Both the position numbers and the translations under genes were made by a program. Below, one piece after another: positions 24,728-39,735 of a DNA stretch of 64,000 bases (its first letter is position 1; each line of letters starts with the position of its first letter). Origin of the DNA: Epiperipatus broadwayi (lineage: Eukaryota > Onychophora > Udeonychophora > Euonychophora > Peripatidae); NCBI GenBank assembly GCA_028023455.1, contig JAQFVV010012434.1, forward strand, positions 7,189,157 to 7,253,156, read 5' to 3'. A model generated the notes under the pieces. It was not told the origin of the DNA, did no database searches, and worked only from the letters and a program-made list of their open reading frames with translations.

Positions 24728-25460
24728 AAATCAATCATTATTATTAAAATTAATTTTATTTAAAACTATCCATAAAGTTAGCTTTAACCTTCAATTTAAA
24801 TATATATTTATATCTTTTTTTGTATGTGTGGGTAATATGTGTGCATTTGTATATATTATTTTTATGATGTGATATTCTTTAGTTTTATGCACTTTGCTGA
24901 GCTTTGACTAAATGGATAATGGCATAGGAAAGGCTTATAGAATGTGTTTCTTTAGGAAATCAATTAATCCAAATTCAGATTATCACATTGATATAAATAA
25001 ATCAATGTTTCCAGAAAGAAAGGGTCACATGAAGCATTCAGGTGATTATTTTATGAATAAAGATTGTGTGGATGATGTTTGGAATTTGGGTTAATATTAT
25101 TGTGCAGTTATCTTTTACTAGAGAAGTCATAGCATAATTATCTAAATTAATACTTCAATGCGAATATGATTACTACCTCCATAAGAGTGCAATATTTGAT
25201 TTAATTTACCATAATAAATGTTTGATCTATTATGAATTGGGTTCAAACACATTGTATAATAAGTAAGTCAACATGGCTAAAATATAGAGATATGTGCATA
25301 TTTTTAATCCTTTGATCTCAGTTATTTATTTTTTGATGCTTCTTACTGCCTTATATATTATGTATAGTTGATGTTTTAATGTTAAAGTATTTATATATCA
25401 TTTGTAGATGTTTTAATTTTGCATGCCACACTTCATTATATAATAAGTAGATGAATGAGG
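24728..25460 (+). repeat. Dispersed repeat, copy B
   Basis: Homologue of 541-1300. Its 60-codon frame at 24912-25094 (starting MDNGIGKAYRMCFF) aligns with the copy A frame (DNDSIGKTERVYFS), suggesting either a decayed coding segment or simple DNA-level homology. No family is recognised. Confidence 0.6.
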
Positions 25461-26449
25461 ATTTTTTATGTTAATATATTACCTACAGAAAGTGTGTGAT
25501 TGATGATTATTTTAAATAATAATGGTACAAATAAATAATAATAATACATAATTTATATACAAATATTTTCAATTACATGCCATAATAATTATGTGGATAA
25601 AAACAGATGTTACATAACTTTCCAGGAACAATGTATTACAGTATAGGACATTACCTATTTATTTCAGAATTTTAAAAATAATTTATAAAAATTGCCTCTT
25701 TAATTTTTCATTTTTTGTTTTCATAGTTTTTTTCTTCAAATAATACTTTTGTGTATTCTAAATTTTTTTTGCTAGTGAATAATGGTTATTACCTAGATAA
25801 TCAAAAGTATTTTTCTATAAATTATATATTAATATATTTATTTGTACTATGTAATATATATATATAAGTATATCTGAGAAATCATAATTATATAATATCT
25901 GCTATACAATTATAAACATAGATGAAGAAGAGTTCATTGTATTTGGCTTTAAAATGTTTCTTTAACTAACTATATTAGGTCTTTATATAAATAACATTCT
26001 AAGTAAGTCTCATTTATTCATTGTTAATGATAATTATTTGAAGTGATCAGTGATTTCAAAATTGCAATGCAAATAATTTGATACAAATCAAAGTGTAATA
26101 ATTTGCTATTGATAAATATATAACAAATGATGAAGTGTGAATCTTACAAGCAAATAGTCTTTCAAATATCTTTATTTATGTAATTCAAGAATGTGTAATA
26201 GAATATAAGATTTAAGTATATGCAAAAAAGATATTACGTATAGAAAAAAAAAGAATTTGAATTATTCCAAGTGATGATGATAATTTTAAAAAAAAGATAT
26301 ATTAATTTTTTATTGAAGTTTAAAGTTTTAAAGGTTATATCTGTGCTAGAGATACTCTGTAGTTTAATAAATGATTAGTAATAATCATTAATGTATTTAT
26401 CTGAAGTGATTGGTGTGAAAGTTGTCAGTACAGAAAGTGTAATTTCTTT
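25461..26449. other. Unassigned AT-rich DNA
   Basis: No gene or element is recognised. Confidence 0.5.
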
Positions 26450-26802
<353 letters not shown>

Positions 26803-28869
26803 AGACGATGAAATTCGAGCGTTTAAATTTTAGCAGTTTGTAAACAGTCACATTCACGCAAACACACATTATATATATATATAAACACAGACAAGATTTT
26901 AAATATAAAAATGAGTCAGATGCATAGAAATTTTTTAACTGATTCGTATATTATGTAATATACAAAAATTTATTCTGAAAAATAAATTTCAGGATTTTTC
27001 TTAGGATTTTCAAATAGGTAATTAATCTATTTTCAAATAAGTAGCGGCACTGATTCTCTAACTTTTCATAAGAAAATATGTATATAATTAAATAGAAATT
27101 TATAATAATCATATATCATATTAGCATTCAACCAGAAAGACAATTTATCCATGCGTATTTCTGAAGTTTAACTACCCCTTAATATTTGCTATTTTCAGTT
27201 TGAGAAATGTTTTGATTAAAGCTCTAATTTATAGAAATTTTTACTCTATTAAAATAATAATAAAATAAATAAAAATGAAAAACAAATCAATATTTTGAAT
27301 TAAAAATTAGATCCACTTATTGCTTTTAATTAAGTAGAAGTTTGAGCGAAGTCAATATTTCATTTCCAAAATAAAATTCAAGGCAATAGGTAAGAAATAA
27401 ATTTATTTTAAAACTTTATTTTTATTTATTTCATTTTTATAGGTCAATATATATTATCTTAAGGATATACCTATATTTTTAAATTTAATTCTACTGTTGG
27501 CTAGTATTTTAATTTTAACTAGAGTAATTTGTTTATATATATAGGGTTTATAATTATGCTGATTGAAATGTTTTACATTTTGAAGTAAATTATTTTTTTC
27601 CATAGAAATTTACATAAAATCTGATTATTATTGGTTTTCGTGCCATCGTAACGACTTTCTTACCATGCCAAATATCTGGATTCAAATTGTGACCTGTAAA
27701 AGACTGAAACTTTTTAAGATTTAATTAGGGTTGGGATTTTTTTCTTCAGATATTGGACACATATCCAATCCAATTTACCGTACTTTACTAAACGGCAAAT
27801 GTTTATGTAGCTACTTTTTTATTAAAAAATAAAACAATGGCGAAAAAAATTTAAATCCTCGCAATCTGTCATAAGCCTGGTGAGAATATTTTTTCTTTCA
27901 ATGATTCTTTATGAAGACTTTGCGAAAGATCAATGCAGTGTGATAATAAAGGATTCTTTTATCTTTTATCTACTATCAAAATATTTAATTAAGGAAAGGA
28001 TTTATGATATAGCATAATTGATGAAGAGATGAGAACACTCTCAGTGGAGTTGCTCTGAAATCATGATTTTAAAAAGTGTATGATCTTTAAACACTGAATG
28101 ATTAACTAGAATAGACTATAATAAGAATAATATATACAGAATCAATGATATAAGAATTTTATTTTATAATTTAGATATAAATGTAGAATATTAAAATATT
28201 TTAAAAAGATGACAAACTTAAGCAATCATGAGAATATCAATAACATCTTAACACTTAATCATAATACTCTTTTATTTATGGACTTGGGGTATGTGTGTGT
28301 CTTAATCAAAGCAAACATTCCCTGTAGTATGGTAATAATGAATTTTGACAAATGGTATCAACATGTCAAGCATTCACACCACAGAGAGGTGTTTCACAAT
28401 TGAATGTTTTTAAGTCTAAGTTTTAAATGTTGTTTGCATTGGTTGTCCTGAAACATAATCTTGGCTTATTTATTAATGGACTTGAAATATCTTTGCTAAC
28501 ATAGAAATTATTTCACTATATCAGCCACAGATTCCAACTTCTCTCTATATTACATCCATATGACATTCTGAAACTTCAACCTGCTCAAGTGCCTACCACA
28601 CATGAACTCATAGCTCCAACATCACACTATGGTGTACTCTGGAATAAACAATACATTATTTGGGAATAACATGGCAAACTTGCCTCATCAACCAACCAAT
28701 CCAATAAAGTTTACAAAATCACTCCACTAACTTACTTTAAATAAACTTTAAATGCACAATACATGAAGAATAAGATTTAACCTTGACACCCTTACTGCTC
28801 ACTAAAAAATAAGAACGATTTATGTATAGCCATATACGAATGGAATACTAATTCCATACATCCTCTCAA
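26803..28869. other. Unassigned AT-rich DNA
   Basis: No gene or element is recognised; the short open frame at 28209-28403 has no known motif. Confidence 0.5.
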
Positions 28870-29440
28870 AATGTATTAAAAATATCATGTGCTCTCAAGT
28901 ATTTATCTCATAATGCTTTTGAAAAAGACTATGTAAATCTAATTTGACATATGTATCTTGTTTTGCAACAATTATTCTTCTTCCAACTACTATAAATAAC
29001 CTTTTCTTTATGATAAGAAAAATTGTAAACCTTCATTGTATATATAATCTCATGTATTAAATTGTATCTAAAAACTTATGTTTTTTGCATACAACTTATC
29101 TAACACATCCATTGCACAAAATATTCCCAATTTCTATACAATCGTATATCAATCTAACACCAACTCCAATCCCCCCTATATAAGTTTTAGCTCATACTGT
29201 CATATGCCTTCTTGTATTTTTCTCAAGATCCCATTTAAAAATTCTATGTAAACCTAATTTTAAAAATGTCTCTTGTTATGCAGCAGTTATTCTTTTATCA
29301 TTTACTATAAGTCATGTTTTTTCTCCTTTCACAAGCAAGACTGTAAACCTTTATTATATATGTAATATCATGTATTAACTTGTATCTAAGACCATATGTT
29401 TTCACATGTAATTTATGCAACTCTTTTGAATCTTAATAAA
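28870..29440. repeat. Diverged tandem duplication, period about 320
   Basis: Two consecutive segments share the same order of landmarks: TATGTAAATCTAATTT / TATGTAAACCTAATTT, ATCTTGTT / CTCTTGTTATG, then GTAAACCTTCATTGTATATA (from 29025) / GTAAACCTTTATTATATATG (from 29344), and ATGTATTAA. By eye around 75-80% identical. Non-coding. Confidence 0.7.
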
Positions 29441-29460
29441 ATTTACCTTTGAAACATGAT

Positions 29461-31199
29461 ATTCTTTTATTTAAAAACCTAAACTCACTTTTATAGGATA
29501 GCTTATGCTAGATGTATATGTATTTTTGCATAAATGTTGAACTTGTTAAATGCAAATAAAATAGATATAGGCTTGCATGATAATTCCTAAATAACATTTA
29601 TTTCAAAAACAAATTCAATGAAATATTTAATAAAATTATTTACTCCATTAAAACAATCAATTGATACACACAATCTTTAACAAGTAAGTTTAAGCTTCTT
29701 TTATTTGTAATTACTTAAACAGTAGAAATTACAAATTGTTAATATTTAGTAAAAAATAATAATTTTAATATACATAATATATGCATATGAAATCAGAAAG
29801 GTAAATGGGCTGCACAAATTAAAAAAATATTATTACCAGCTGCTAAAATAAAGATAGTAAAAAAATAGCATATTTATGAATTGGGTTGTATAATCATCAC
29901 AAATATATCTTTATAACTTTTTATTACTTGTCTTTTGTATTCGTTCTCTCTTACTTTTTTTAAAAATGAAAATGCAGTCTGATAAAGAGGTTAATGTATT
30001 GACCATTAACAACATTCACTTCATTTGAAAAGTTTGTTATTTTAGTGATTATGTATAATTTGAAGCACTGTATTTATTAGTCATTATACATATACACTAA
30101 AACAATGATCATTTATGGACAACAGAAAAATATATTAATCAAGTTCATTCATGTATAATTAATAGTACTATCATACTACATCAGCTGTATTATACCTGAT
30201 ATTATCTGAATAAATAATACTATTTTAAAAATGTTGTAACAACACATAGACCAAGATTAAAAGTGCATCCAACAAAAAGCTAAATATATATATTTTAAAA
30301 AGTATGTAGAAACAAGTAATAGTAACTGAATAATTTGAACTCTCTGAATTTTTTTTTCATAATGGGTGTCATCCTGATAACAAAAAAATCTGTACTGTGT
30401 GGCAAATATCCCTAACATGAAAAGAGATTTGATGATGATGATGAAAGTTGATTTACTATGTTAAAACATTTATCACTCTTAGTACTGACGTAACAATTAC
30501 TCATATTTATGTAATATGTTCCATAAACTATACATAGCAATTTTTAAATTAGAATATTATTAATTTTTTGATTACTTGCATATTTAATTAATATGTTATA
30601 ACATTACAGAATATGTTTAATAGTATTGATATTTTTTTTTATATAAGGAACATAAGATCTAATGCTCATTATTTTTTGTTTCTTTGTTTTTTATTTATCA
30701 TCATTTTGGCCCTAGTCTGAGGTCATATTTACAATTCTTTTATTGGCTATCCTGTTTTTTTTATTAAAATAAAAAAATTGTATAATAAATAAAATTGGAT
30801 TATTGTTATACAATTTTAAAAAATTCAAGCACTTTCCTTAATTATTAAATATTTTTTTGTTTTTTAGAAGTTATCCTCAACATGAAAATTGTGAATATAG
30901 AGATAATTAGTTATTTAATAAAAATATAATTGCTTTATAAAATATAAATTATATAAGGTAAATTAAAAAATGGACAAAGCTAGATGAAACTCATATAATA
31001 ATAGAAAACAACCAACTGCCATTGTTTCTATAATGCTACTCGTGCTTAGTAACACAAGTCTGAATCAAGAATCTTAGACAAAAGAAAATCCTCTTATTTA
31101 ATTAAGTGCAGTTGGTTGTATTCTTTTAAAATATATAAATTATATACAATTTAATTGAAAAAATATTTAACCCTCAATTACTGAAAATGTTTTCACTGT
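29461..31199. other. Unassigned AT-rich DNA
   Basis: No gene or element is recognised. Confidence 0.5.
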
Positions 31200-31760
31200 T
31201 CTCCCTGGTGACGACTTTTGTAATCATTCATTCAATTTTAATCAACAACAGTATTTTATCCCCTGGATAAGTCCATAGAATAGTCACACCATCAATTCAT
31301 CTATTTTTTTTCATTTCATTCTCTTCACTGTTTAACTCTTCAATTCCATGTAAGTCTTCTCATTTCTATATCATTGAACATGTCAATCTTTTTCATCCTT
31401 TTTTCTTTTTCATCCTTTTTTCTTAATTCTACTCACCATTTTTTTCATAATAACTTTCACTAAACTGTAATATCTTCTTAATATATGTTCAATTTAGGTT
31501 CTCTTTCTGATTTCCTCAATTAATCTTCTTTCTTTCTTGACTTTTATAAAAGCTTCTTCATTTGTTATTTTATTCATCCAACTGATTTTTTCCATTATTT
31601 AACATCTCCACATCTACTCACTGTCGATGTTTCACTATCATACAATAATACACTTCACACATAACATTTAATTAATCTTTATCTTAATTCCTTCTTCAAA
31701 TATCAGGAAAATATTTTCTTCCTCTTAATAAATGTCTTCCTTGCCAATTTGATTTTAATA
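31200..31760 (-). pseudogene. LINE ORF2 C-terminal remnant
   Basis: On the minus strand the stretch translates (with stops) to the conserved tail found in non-LTR retrotransposon polyproteins: SVLLYDSETSTVSR near 31640, then MEKISWMNKITNEEAFIKVK and RRLIEEIRKRT from about 31600 downward, then a stop and IEHILRRYYSLVKVI. Intact relatives read YGSETWT...RRMEKISWTDK...NEEVLRRVGEKRSLL. The plus strand is therefore pyrimidine-rich here. The exact clade was not determined. Confidence 0.75.
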
Positions 31761-34212
31761 TTAAACCTTTATTCTATATTAATAAATTAGTCATTATTTG
31801 TTAAAAATATAAGACTACAAATAAAAGTCATCCTAAAAAATTATATCTGAATTTTACAAATAATGAAAAATAATAATAAAGTGAAATATATAAGAAGCAT
31901 AAACTTTTTTATCTGAATGGTTGATGTAAAGAAAAGTCAACATAGTCCTTGGAGAAGAAAAATAAAATCTTTATTAATTGAATTTTATTTTTAAAGTATA
32001 AATGAATTAAAATGACATCAATCTAAATATATCAAATTATGAATGAATTAACATGACATCACCATATATCTATTGAATTCTGTCTTAAAATTTAGAATTT
32101 CATTTATAATTTTTAAAATATCACAAACTTACACACTATAATATTAAAAGTGTTAAAAAATATTAATAGTTTTATAATCATAGTTTACTATTATTATTGA
32201 ATTTGTTAATTTATATTTTTTAAAATAAAATATATTTAAATAAAATTAAGTATAATCATGTATATTTTTGCTTTTAAATAATTATTGTATAAATATTGTA
32301 TACAATTAGATATTTAAATAAACTAGGCAAAAAATTCAGTTATTTTTGCAATCCCCATATTAGTCAAAAATCTTCACTAAATGATCTTGAAGCTGGAAAC
32401 AAAGAACTTAGCAATTAAGGACATGGTAGGCAGAACTAGATTACTTTCATATTCCTGATATCTGCAGAACACTGACCTCTCCAGATGCTTCTTTAATTAA
32501 TAAATCAATATTATTTTTAATTTCAGTTTCTACGACTAAGGATGCACAAAATTGGCAAAATAGTGTTACAGATAACCACAGAAAAGTAAAGGAAAATGGA
32601 CTAACCATCATCATTACTTTATAATTATTTAAAAGAATGTTAATTTATAAAATATATTATTAAAATAACAAGCATATACTCTCAGACCAAGACAAATAAT
32701 ATCTAGACTTGAGAACTCATATTACACATCTTAGTAAGAGCTAAAGTATGTGTGATGAGATAAAAAACTCAATCAATATCTGATTTAAACTTTAATTAAT
32801 TTGTTAGATTCATTTCTGCTTAAAATATGTTGAAAACAAACTATTATAACATTTACTGCATGGGTAAAACTGCATTATAGGACATTTAATTTTTTAAAAA
32901 TTCATTCTACAATGAAAGTATTCATTTATCATTTATTATAAACATGCATAAAAAGCGCATGCACATAGCTTGACAGGCTGATTTTAAATGTATTACAATT
33001 ATTAACATAGCACTATATAAATAAATGCTTATTTACATATGTTTAAGTTTCATTTGAGAGTGACGTTTGGTAAATTCTAAATAATTTCATTGACGTCATT
33101 TATTCAGATATCGTAAACAGTAATTTAAAGTGAGTGGTCTATCCTCATGCTTTCATTTCCAGTACTTAAGATTTGCCCATATATAAGCATTTGGGTTGGA
33201 AAGAAATAAGTGATTCATTTTATTCTTTCATAAATACTATATCTCATATTGGGAATGAAAGTTTTCATTTATCATTTATTATTAACACTCGTAAAAAGCA
33301 CATGCACATAGCTTTACAGGCTGATTTTAAATGGATTACAATAATATGGATTATTATTGTAATCGTTACAATTTCTCAATCCATGATAACACATAATGAC
33401 ATTATTTTGGCTTCTACTTTGCAATTTGTTGTAATTTTATATTGAAATATACTTTAATTGCTATGCTTTATATATTTAGTTTCATTTCTAGATGGAAGGT
33501 ACCATTAGAAAATAAGATAAGCTCTAAAGCATAAGTGTCAGATATGTATTTTGGCAGGAATTTTTTAATATTATATCAATAAAGAAAATAGATAATTTTT
33601 TTAAGATATTGTTTTTATTTAAAATATATAAATTAAATTTTATATAGGTAAATGGTTTTTATACATTGTGTATTTTATTATTATAAATATATTATCAAAT
33701 ACTGTGAATCTTCATTTTTCATGTTATTATTATTCACATTTTTACATGATAACAAATGACCAATCCGAAAATAATGTGATAAAATATCTCTCTTCTTTAC
33801 TGAAAGTTTCATGGATGGAAATTTTACAAAATAAAATCTTTCTCATTGCTTAATCTTAAAAAATATATCCTATAAAATTTTTCCAAATTTATTAAAAGCA
33901 TTAAAATGGGGTGGGCATTAGCACTTATTGTAAAAAAAAATATTTTATAATCATCTAAAAGCAAAAAGTTATATTTAAAATTGTAAAATAAAAGCCTATG
34001 GTGTGAAACAAAATGTTAATAAAAATTTAAATAAAAAAGGCTATTTTAAATATGTTAAAGAAGTTTAAACAACACAAATAATGTTTAATTTTCTTTCCAG
34101 TTAAGTTGAAGAAAAATTCAGTGAAATAAACTTTTGTTTAGCTAAGAAAACTACATTAAAAAGCAATTTTAAAATATCCACCATTGAGACAAAAAATATT
34201 TCTTACCCAGTT
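31761..34212. other. Unassigned AT-rich DNA with a local duplication
   Basis: Non-coding apart from chance frames. A segment of about 90 bases at 32912-33000 (GAAAGTATTCATTTATCATT through GGCTGATTTTAAATG) is repeated, about 88% by eye, at 33256-33344; period about 345. Confidence 0.6.
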
Positions 34213-34228
34213 TAAGGCATTACAAGTT

Positions 34229-34332
34229 TTTTTTTTCATGTATCACAGCATCAGCCAGGAAGTGAACCATCTAACCTGGGACAACTGCTTGTAAAGCAGC
34301 TGTCTCTGATCTCTCAACCACCAATGCTTGAC
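34229..34332 (-). mobile_element. tRNA-derived SINE, copy 1
   Basis: About 105 bases on the minus strand: tRNA-like body then CATGA and an A run. It is flanked by a perfect 16-bp direct repeat TAAGGCATTACAAGTT at 34213-34228 and 34333-34348, so this copy was inserted by target-primed retrotransposition. The anticodon-arm-like part (GCTTTACAAGCAG) and the following GTCC..GGGTT resemble tRNA-Val(UAC). Confidence 0.85.
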
Positions 34333-34348
34333 TAAGGCATTACAAGTT

Positions 34349-35579
34349 AAAAGATTGTTGGTAACAGTGATTTAAATAAAAAATTGTTTTTACCTTAAAT
34401 AAAAATCATAAATATACTGTATTGGTAAAGAAGACTAGTTTTAAAAAGGAAATTAAATTATTGTATAAGAATGTAGAGGGAAGAATGACAATTTTTTTTC
34501 AAGCAAATATGTAGTTGTTTTTAAAGTTAATGAGTGAATATGAAGAAGCAAATGCCAAACAACCAATAGATATTCTAACTTGAACAAAAAGATTTAAAAA
34601 CATAAGAGAATAATAAAGTACTTTTATTTTGTCATGGAATTTTAAAATAAATCTATGCACATAATTAAACAACTTTTATTGCATGACAATTTTCTAGAAG
34701 TTTATCTATGACTTGATGATACAAACATTAGCATTTCAATTCTAATTCTTCCAAATGGCTTTGATTTCTTGCAGATTAGGTTGTTTTCAAGTTTATATAA
34801 ATATATGAATTTATACAGTTACATTAGGGAAGGTAAAAAATATAAACCCTCAGGTTTAAAGTTATTAAAGTGGCAGACATTTGTTCATGTTGGGTTAGAA
34901 TTCATATGAGTTTTTGTTAGCTATTAATTTGTGTTAAAATCAAATAATTATACTAGTTAATACTTTCTTTGAGATGAGATTCCTTTGGTGGCATTTTACC
35001 AATCAATGATACAATGAGTTTCTAATGATTTGTGAGTACTAAAGTAAGGTCAATAGTTCATGTGATAAAAAATAAACTTCACTTGAGTATTTTCAGCTTA
35101 TTCCCGAAAATGATTTCAATATCAGACAAAAAAAATAATAATTTGATTTCTTATTAAAATAACAAATTTACATCTATAATTACCTTGGATAATTTGATAA
35201 ATAATGGAATTAAAATTATCTTTAACAAAAACCTTTCATTTAAATATATATTTTAAACAATTTCTAATTAATGGAAAAATGTAATTTATACAAATATCAA
35301 TATTAATTGTTAATTAGAACAAAAGTACTTTGAAATTGATATTATAAAAATGTTATAGGATTTTTAAACTAAAAAATTAAAGAAAAAAAAAACATTAAAT
35401 TTTTTTTTTACAATCAAAGAAATAAAATCTGAAAATTTGTACAATCTAATACAATATTTTAAAGTGAAGTATTTTAAACCAATTAATATATTTTATGTAT
35501 TATCATATATTTATCACAATATCTATATTACAAGATAAAAAACTTAAACCATTTAATAGCAATAAGGCACTAAGAGCAG
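34349..35579. other. Unassigned AT-rich DNA
   Basis: No gene or element is recognised. Confidence 0.5.
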
Positions 35580-37686
<2,107 letters not shown>

Positions 37687-37789
37687 TCCTATATTTAATA
37701 AACAGTGAGGTTTACCAATTCCTCAACAAGCTTTATGATAAATGCTTAGCCAGAGCCAGCATTTAAAATATCTCTGTCAGGACCCCCCC

Positions 37790-37845
37790 AAACTCCTGAC
37801 CATGGTTTCATGCTTTGGCATTCCTCAGAGATGCCAGGGTAGATT
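37790..37845 (-). ncRNA. Type I hammerhead ribozyme, family A unit 1
   Basis: On the minus strand: CTGAGGA (37822-37828), stem II ATGC-CAAA-GCAT (perfect 4 bp), GAAA (37806-37809), stem III ACC-AT-GGT (self-complementary), then C before the predicted cut, so the triplet is GUC. Position 7 of the core is free, so CTGAGGA is a canonical CUGANGA box. Stem I is weak in this copy (three pairs then a mismatch). A short palindromic stem III is typical of PLE and retrozyme ribozymes, which may act as dimers. Confidence 0.7.
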
Positions 37846-38439
37846 CAGACACTAGATCTAAAAATACCAATCCAAAGCCAAGCACTTAATTAAAAGTTAT
37901 CTATTGAGTGGAAAATCTGAAATTTTTAGACATCTACATGTCTTCAAACCCAGCTATCCAACTCAAATAGCTATATGGGGCTGATAGATCTTCAGCCATA
38001 CCATATATTAGTAATCTTAGCAATATAACATTGCATAAGTCTTATGGCAGAGACTATAAAAAGTCAAAAGGTTCCTGACAGAGATATTTTAAGTGCTGGC
38101 TCTGGCTAAGTATTTATCATAAAGCTTGTTGAGGAATTAGCAAACCTTACTGTTTATAACTTACAAGCTTAAGAGATAGGGTCATGTGATCTATGACTTT
38201 TATTTTGACTTTTTATAGTCTCTGCCTTAAATCTTATGCTATGTTATATTGCTAAGACTACTAATATATGGTATGGCTGAAGATCTATCAGCCCCATATA
38301 GCTATTTGAGTTAGATAGCTGGGTTTGAAGACATGTAGATGTCTGAAAATTTCAGATTTTCCACTCAATAGATAACTTTTAGTTAAGTGCTTGGCTTTGG
38401 GTTGGTATTTTTAGATCTAGTGTCTGAATCTACCCTGGC

Positions 38440-38485
38440 ACCTCTCTGAGGAGTGCCAAAGCATGAAACCATAGTCAGGGGTTTG
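38440..38485 (+). ncRNA. Type I hammerhead ribozyme, family A unit 2
   Basis: CTGAGGA at 38446-38452, stem II GTGC-CAAA-GCAT (one G-U pair), GAAA at 38465-38468, then CCATAGTC; the predicted cut is after C38476. Stem I pairs ACCTCT (before the box) with AGGGGT (after the cut) over six pairs including one G-U. Stem III has one change (A for G) relative to the other copies, leaving two pairs. Confidence 0.7.
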
Positions 38486-38833
38486 GGGGGGGGTTCCTGA
38501 CAGAGATATTTTAGGTGCTAGCTCTGGCTGAGCATTTATCATAAAGCTTGTTGAGGAATTGGCAAACCTCACTTTTTATAACTTACAAGCTTAAGAGATA
38601 GGGTCATGTGATCCATAACTCTTATTTTGACTTTTTATAGTCTCTGCTTTAAGTCTTATACAATGTTATATTGCTAAGACTACTAATATATGGTATGGCT
38701 GAAGACCTATCAGCCCCATGCAGCTATTTGAGTTGAATAGCTGAGTTTGAAGACATGTAGATGTCTGAAAATTTTAGATTTTCCACTCAATAGGGTTGAT
38801 ATTTTTAGATCTAATGTCTGAACCTACCATGGC

Positions 38834-38880
38834 ACCTCTCTGAGAAGTGCCAAAGCATGAAACCATGGTCAGGGGTTTGG
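38834..38880 (+). ncRNA. Hammerhead ribozyme, family A unit 3, one core change
   Basis: The box reads CTGAGAA (38840-38846), so invariant G8 is A and catalysis should be lost. The rest is preserved: stem II GTGC-CAAA-GCAT, GAAA at 38859-38862, ACC-AT-GGT and C38870. Stem I is as in unit 2. The predicted cut lies 394 nt after that of unit 2. Confidence 0.65.
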
Positions 38881-39598
38881 AGGGGTTACTGACAGAGATA
38901 TTGTAAGTGCTGTCTCTGGCTAAGCATTTATCATAAAGCTTGTTAAGGAATTGGCAAACCTCACTGTTTATAACTTACAAGCTTAAGAGATAGGGCCATG
39001 TGGTCTATGACTCTTATTTTGACTTCCTATATTTAATGTCTGGTAGTTTTCAGTTACATGTACTGTGGTCACTAGGTGATGTTGCAGAACCACCAAGAAG
39101 CCTGCGAGTGATAAATTTCTATCCAAAAATGGCTGAATTGATGAAAAATTAAAATTAAAATGCCTAAGGCAAAACATGCAAAAAAACCCAAAAACTACTG
39201 AGTATACACATCTCTTAGATTAACAAGAGATATAAATAACTGTAATTCGTTTGAAACATATATATTTGTTCTTAGCTTGAGGATATTTTCATAATAGATC
39301 ATTATTGGAGATTTATTATAAATCAAGTGGGTTATTGGTAAAGTTTAATAATTACATAAAGAATATTAAGATTTAGAAAAAGAAAGTATTGATTTGATCA
39401 CTCATATGGAAACATATATATATTGATTATTTTGTAAATTATTAACATAAATGACAATAATAATTTATGCCTAATCTTATTAAATTCACAGTATTTGAAT
39501 ATTTGTAATAATTTCATAAGTGATTAGATCTATATATGAGAATATCTTGTTATTTTAAAAAAGGGAGTTTTCATTATTAAAATATATATGTATTTTTT

Positions 39599-39720
39599 TT
39601 TCCATATGTCATAGCATCAGCCAGGAAGCAAACCCGCAGCAACTGTCTGCAACCAACTGCTTGCTTGCAAGGCAGCTGCGCTGATCTCTCGACTAATAAC
39701 GCTTGACTAAAATATAAAAA
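39599..39720 (-). mobile_element. tRNA-derived SINE, copy 2
   Basis: Same family as copy 1 on the minus strand, with a small internal insertion (GTCTGCAACCA). The direct repeat ATATATGTATTTTTT occurs at 39584-39598 and 39721-39735, consistent with a target duplication; AT richness makes the exact edge uncertain. Confidence 0.75.
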
Positions 39721-39735
39721 ATATATGTATTTTTT

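Larger units (their letters stand above)
37687..39037. mobile_element. Retrozyme-like array with hammerhead ribozymes (family A)
   Basis: Three units of one non-coding repeat: an inverted unit at 37700-38062, and two and a partial direct units from 38063, with starts (TTCCTGACAGAGATATTTTA or close) at about 38070, 38494 and 38884. Periods are about 424 and 390, the shorter lacking about 30 bases. Every unit boundary region carries a hammerhead motif. The whole is flanked by a perfect 13-bp direct repeat TCCTATATTTAAT at 37687-37699 and 39025-39037, as expected of a target-site duplication, so it appears to have inserted as one multimeric, partly inverted cDNA. No protein is encoded. This matches the description of animal retrozymes: multimeric, non-autonomous, about 400-nt, ribozyme-bearing. 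Confidence 0.75.
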
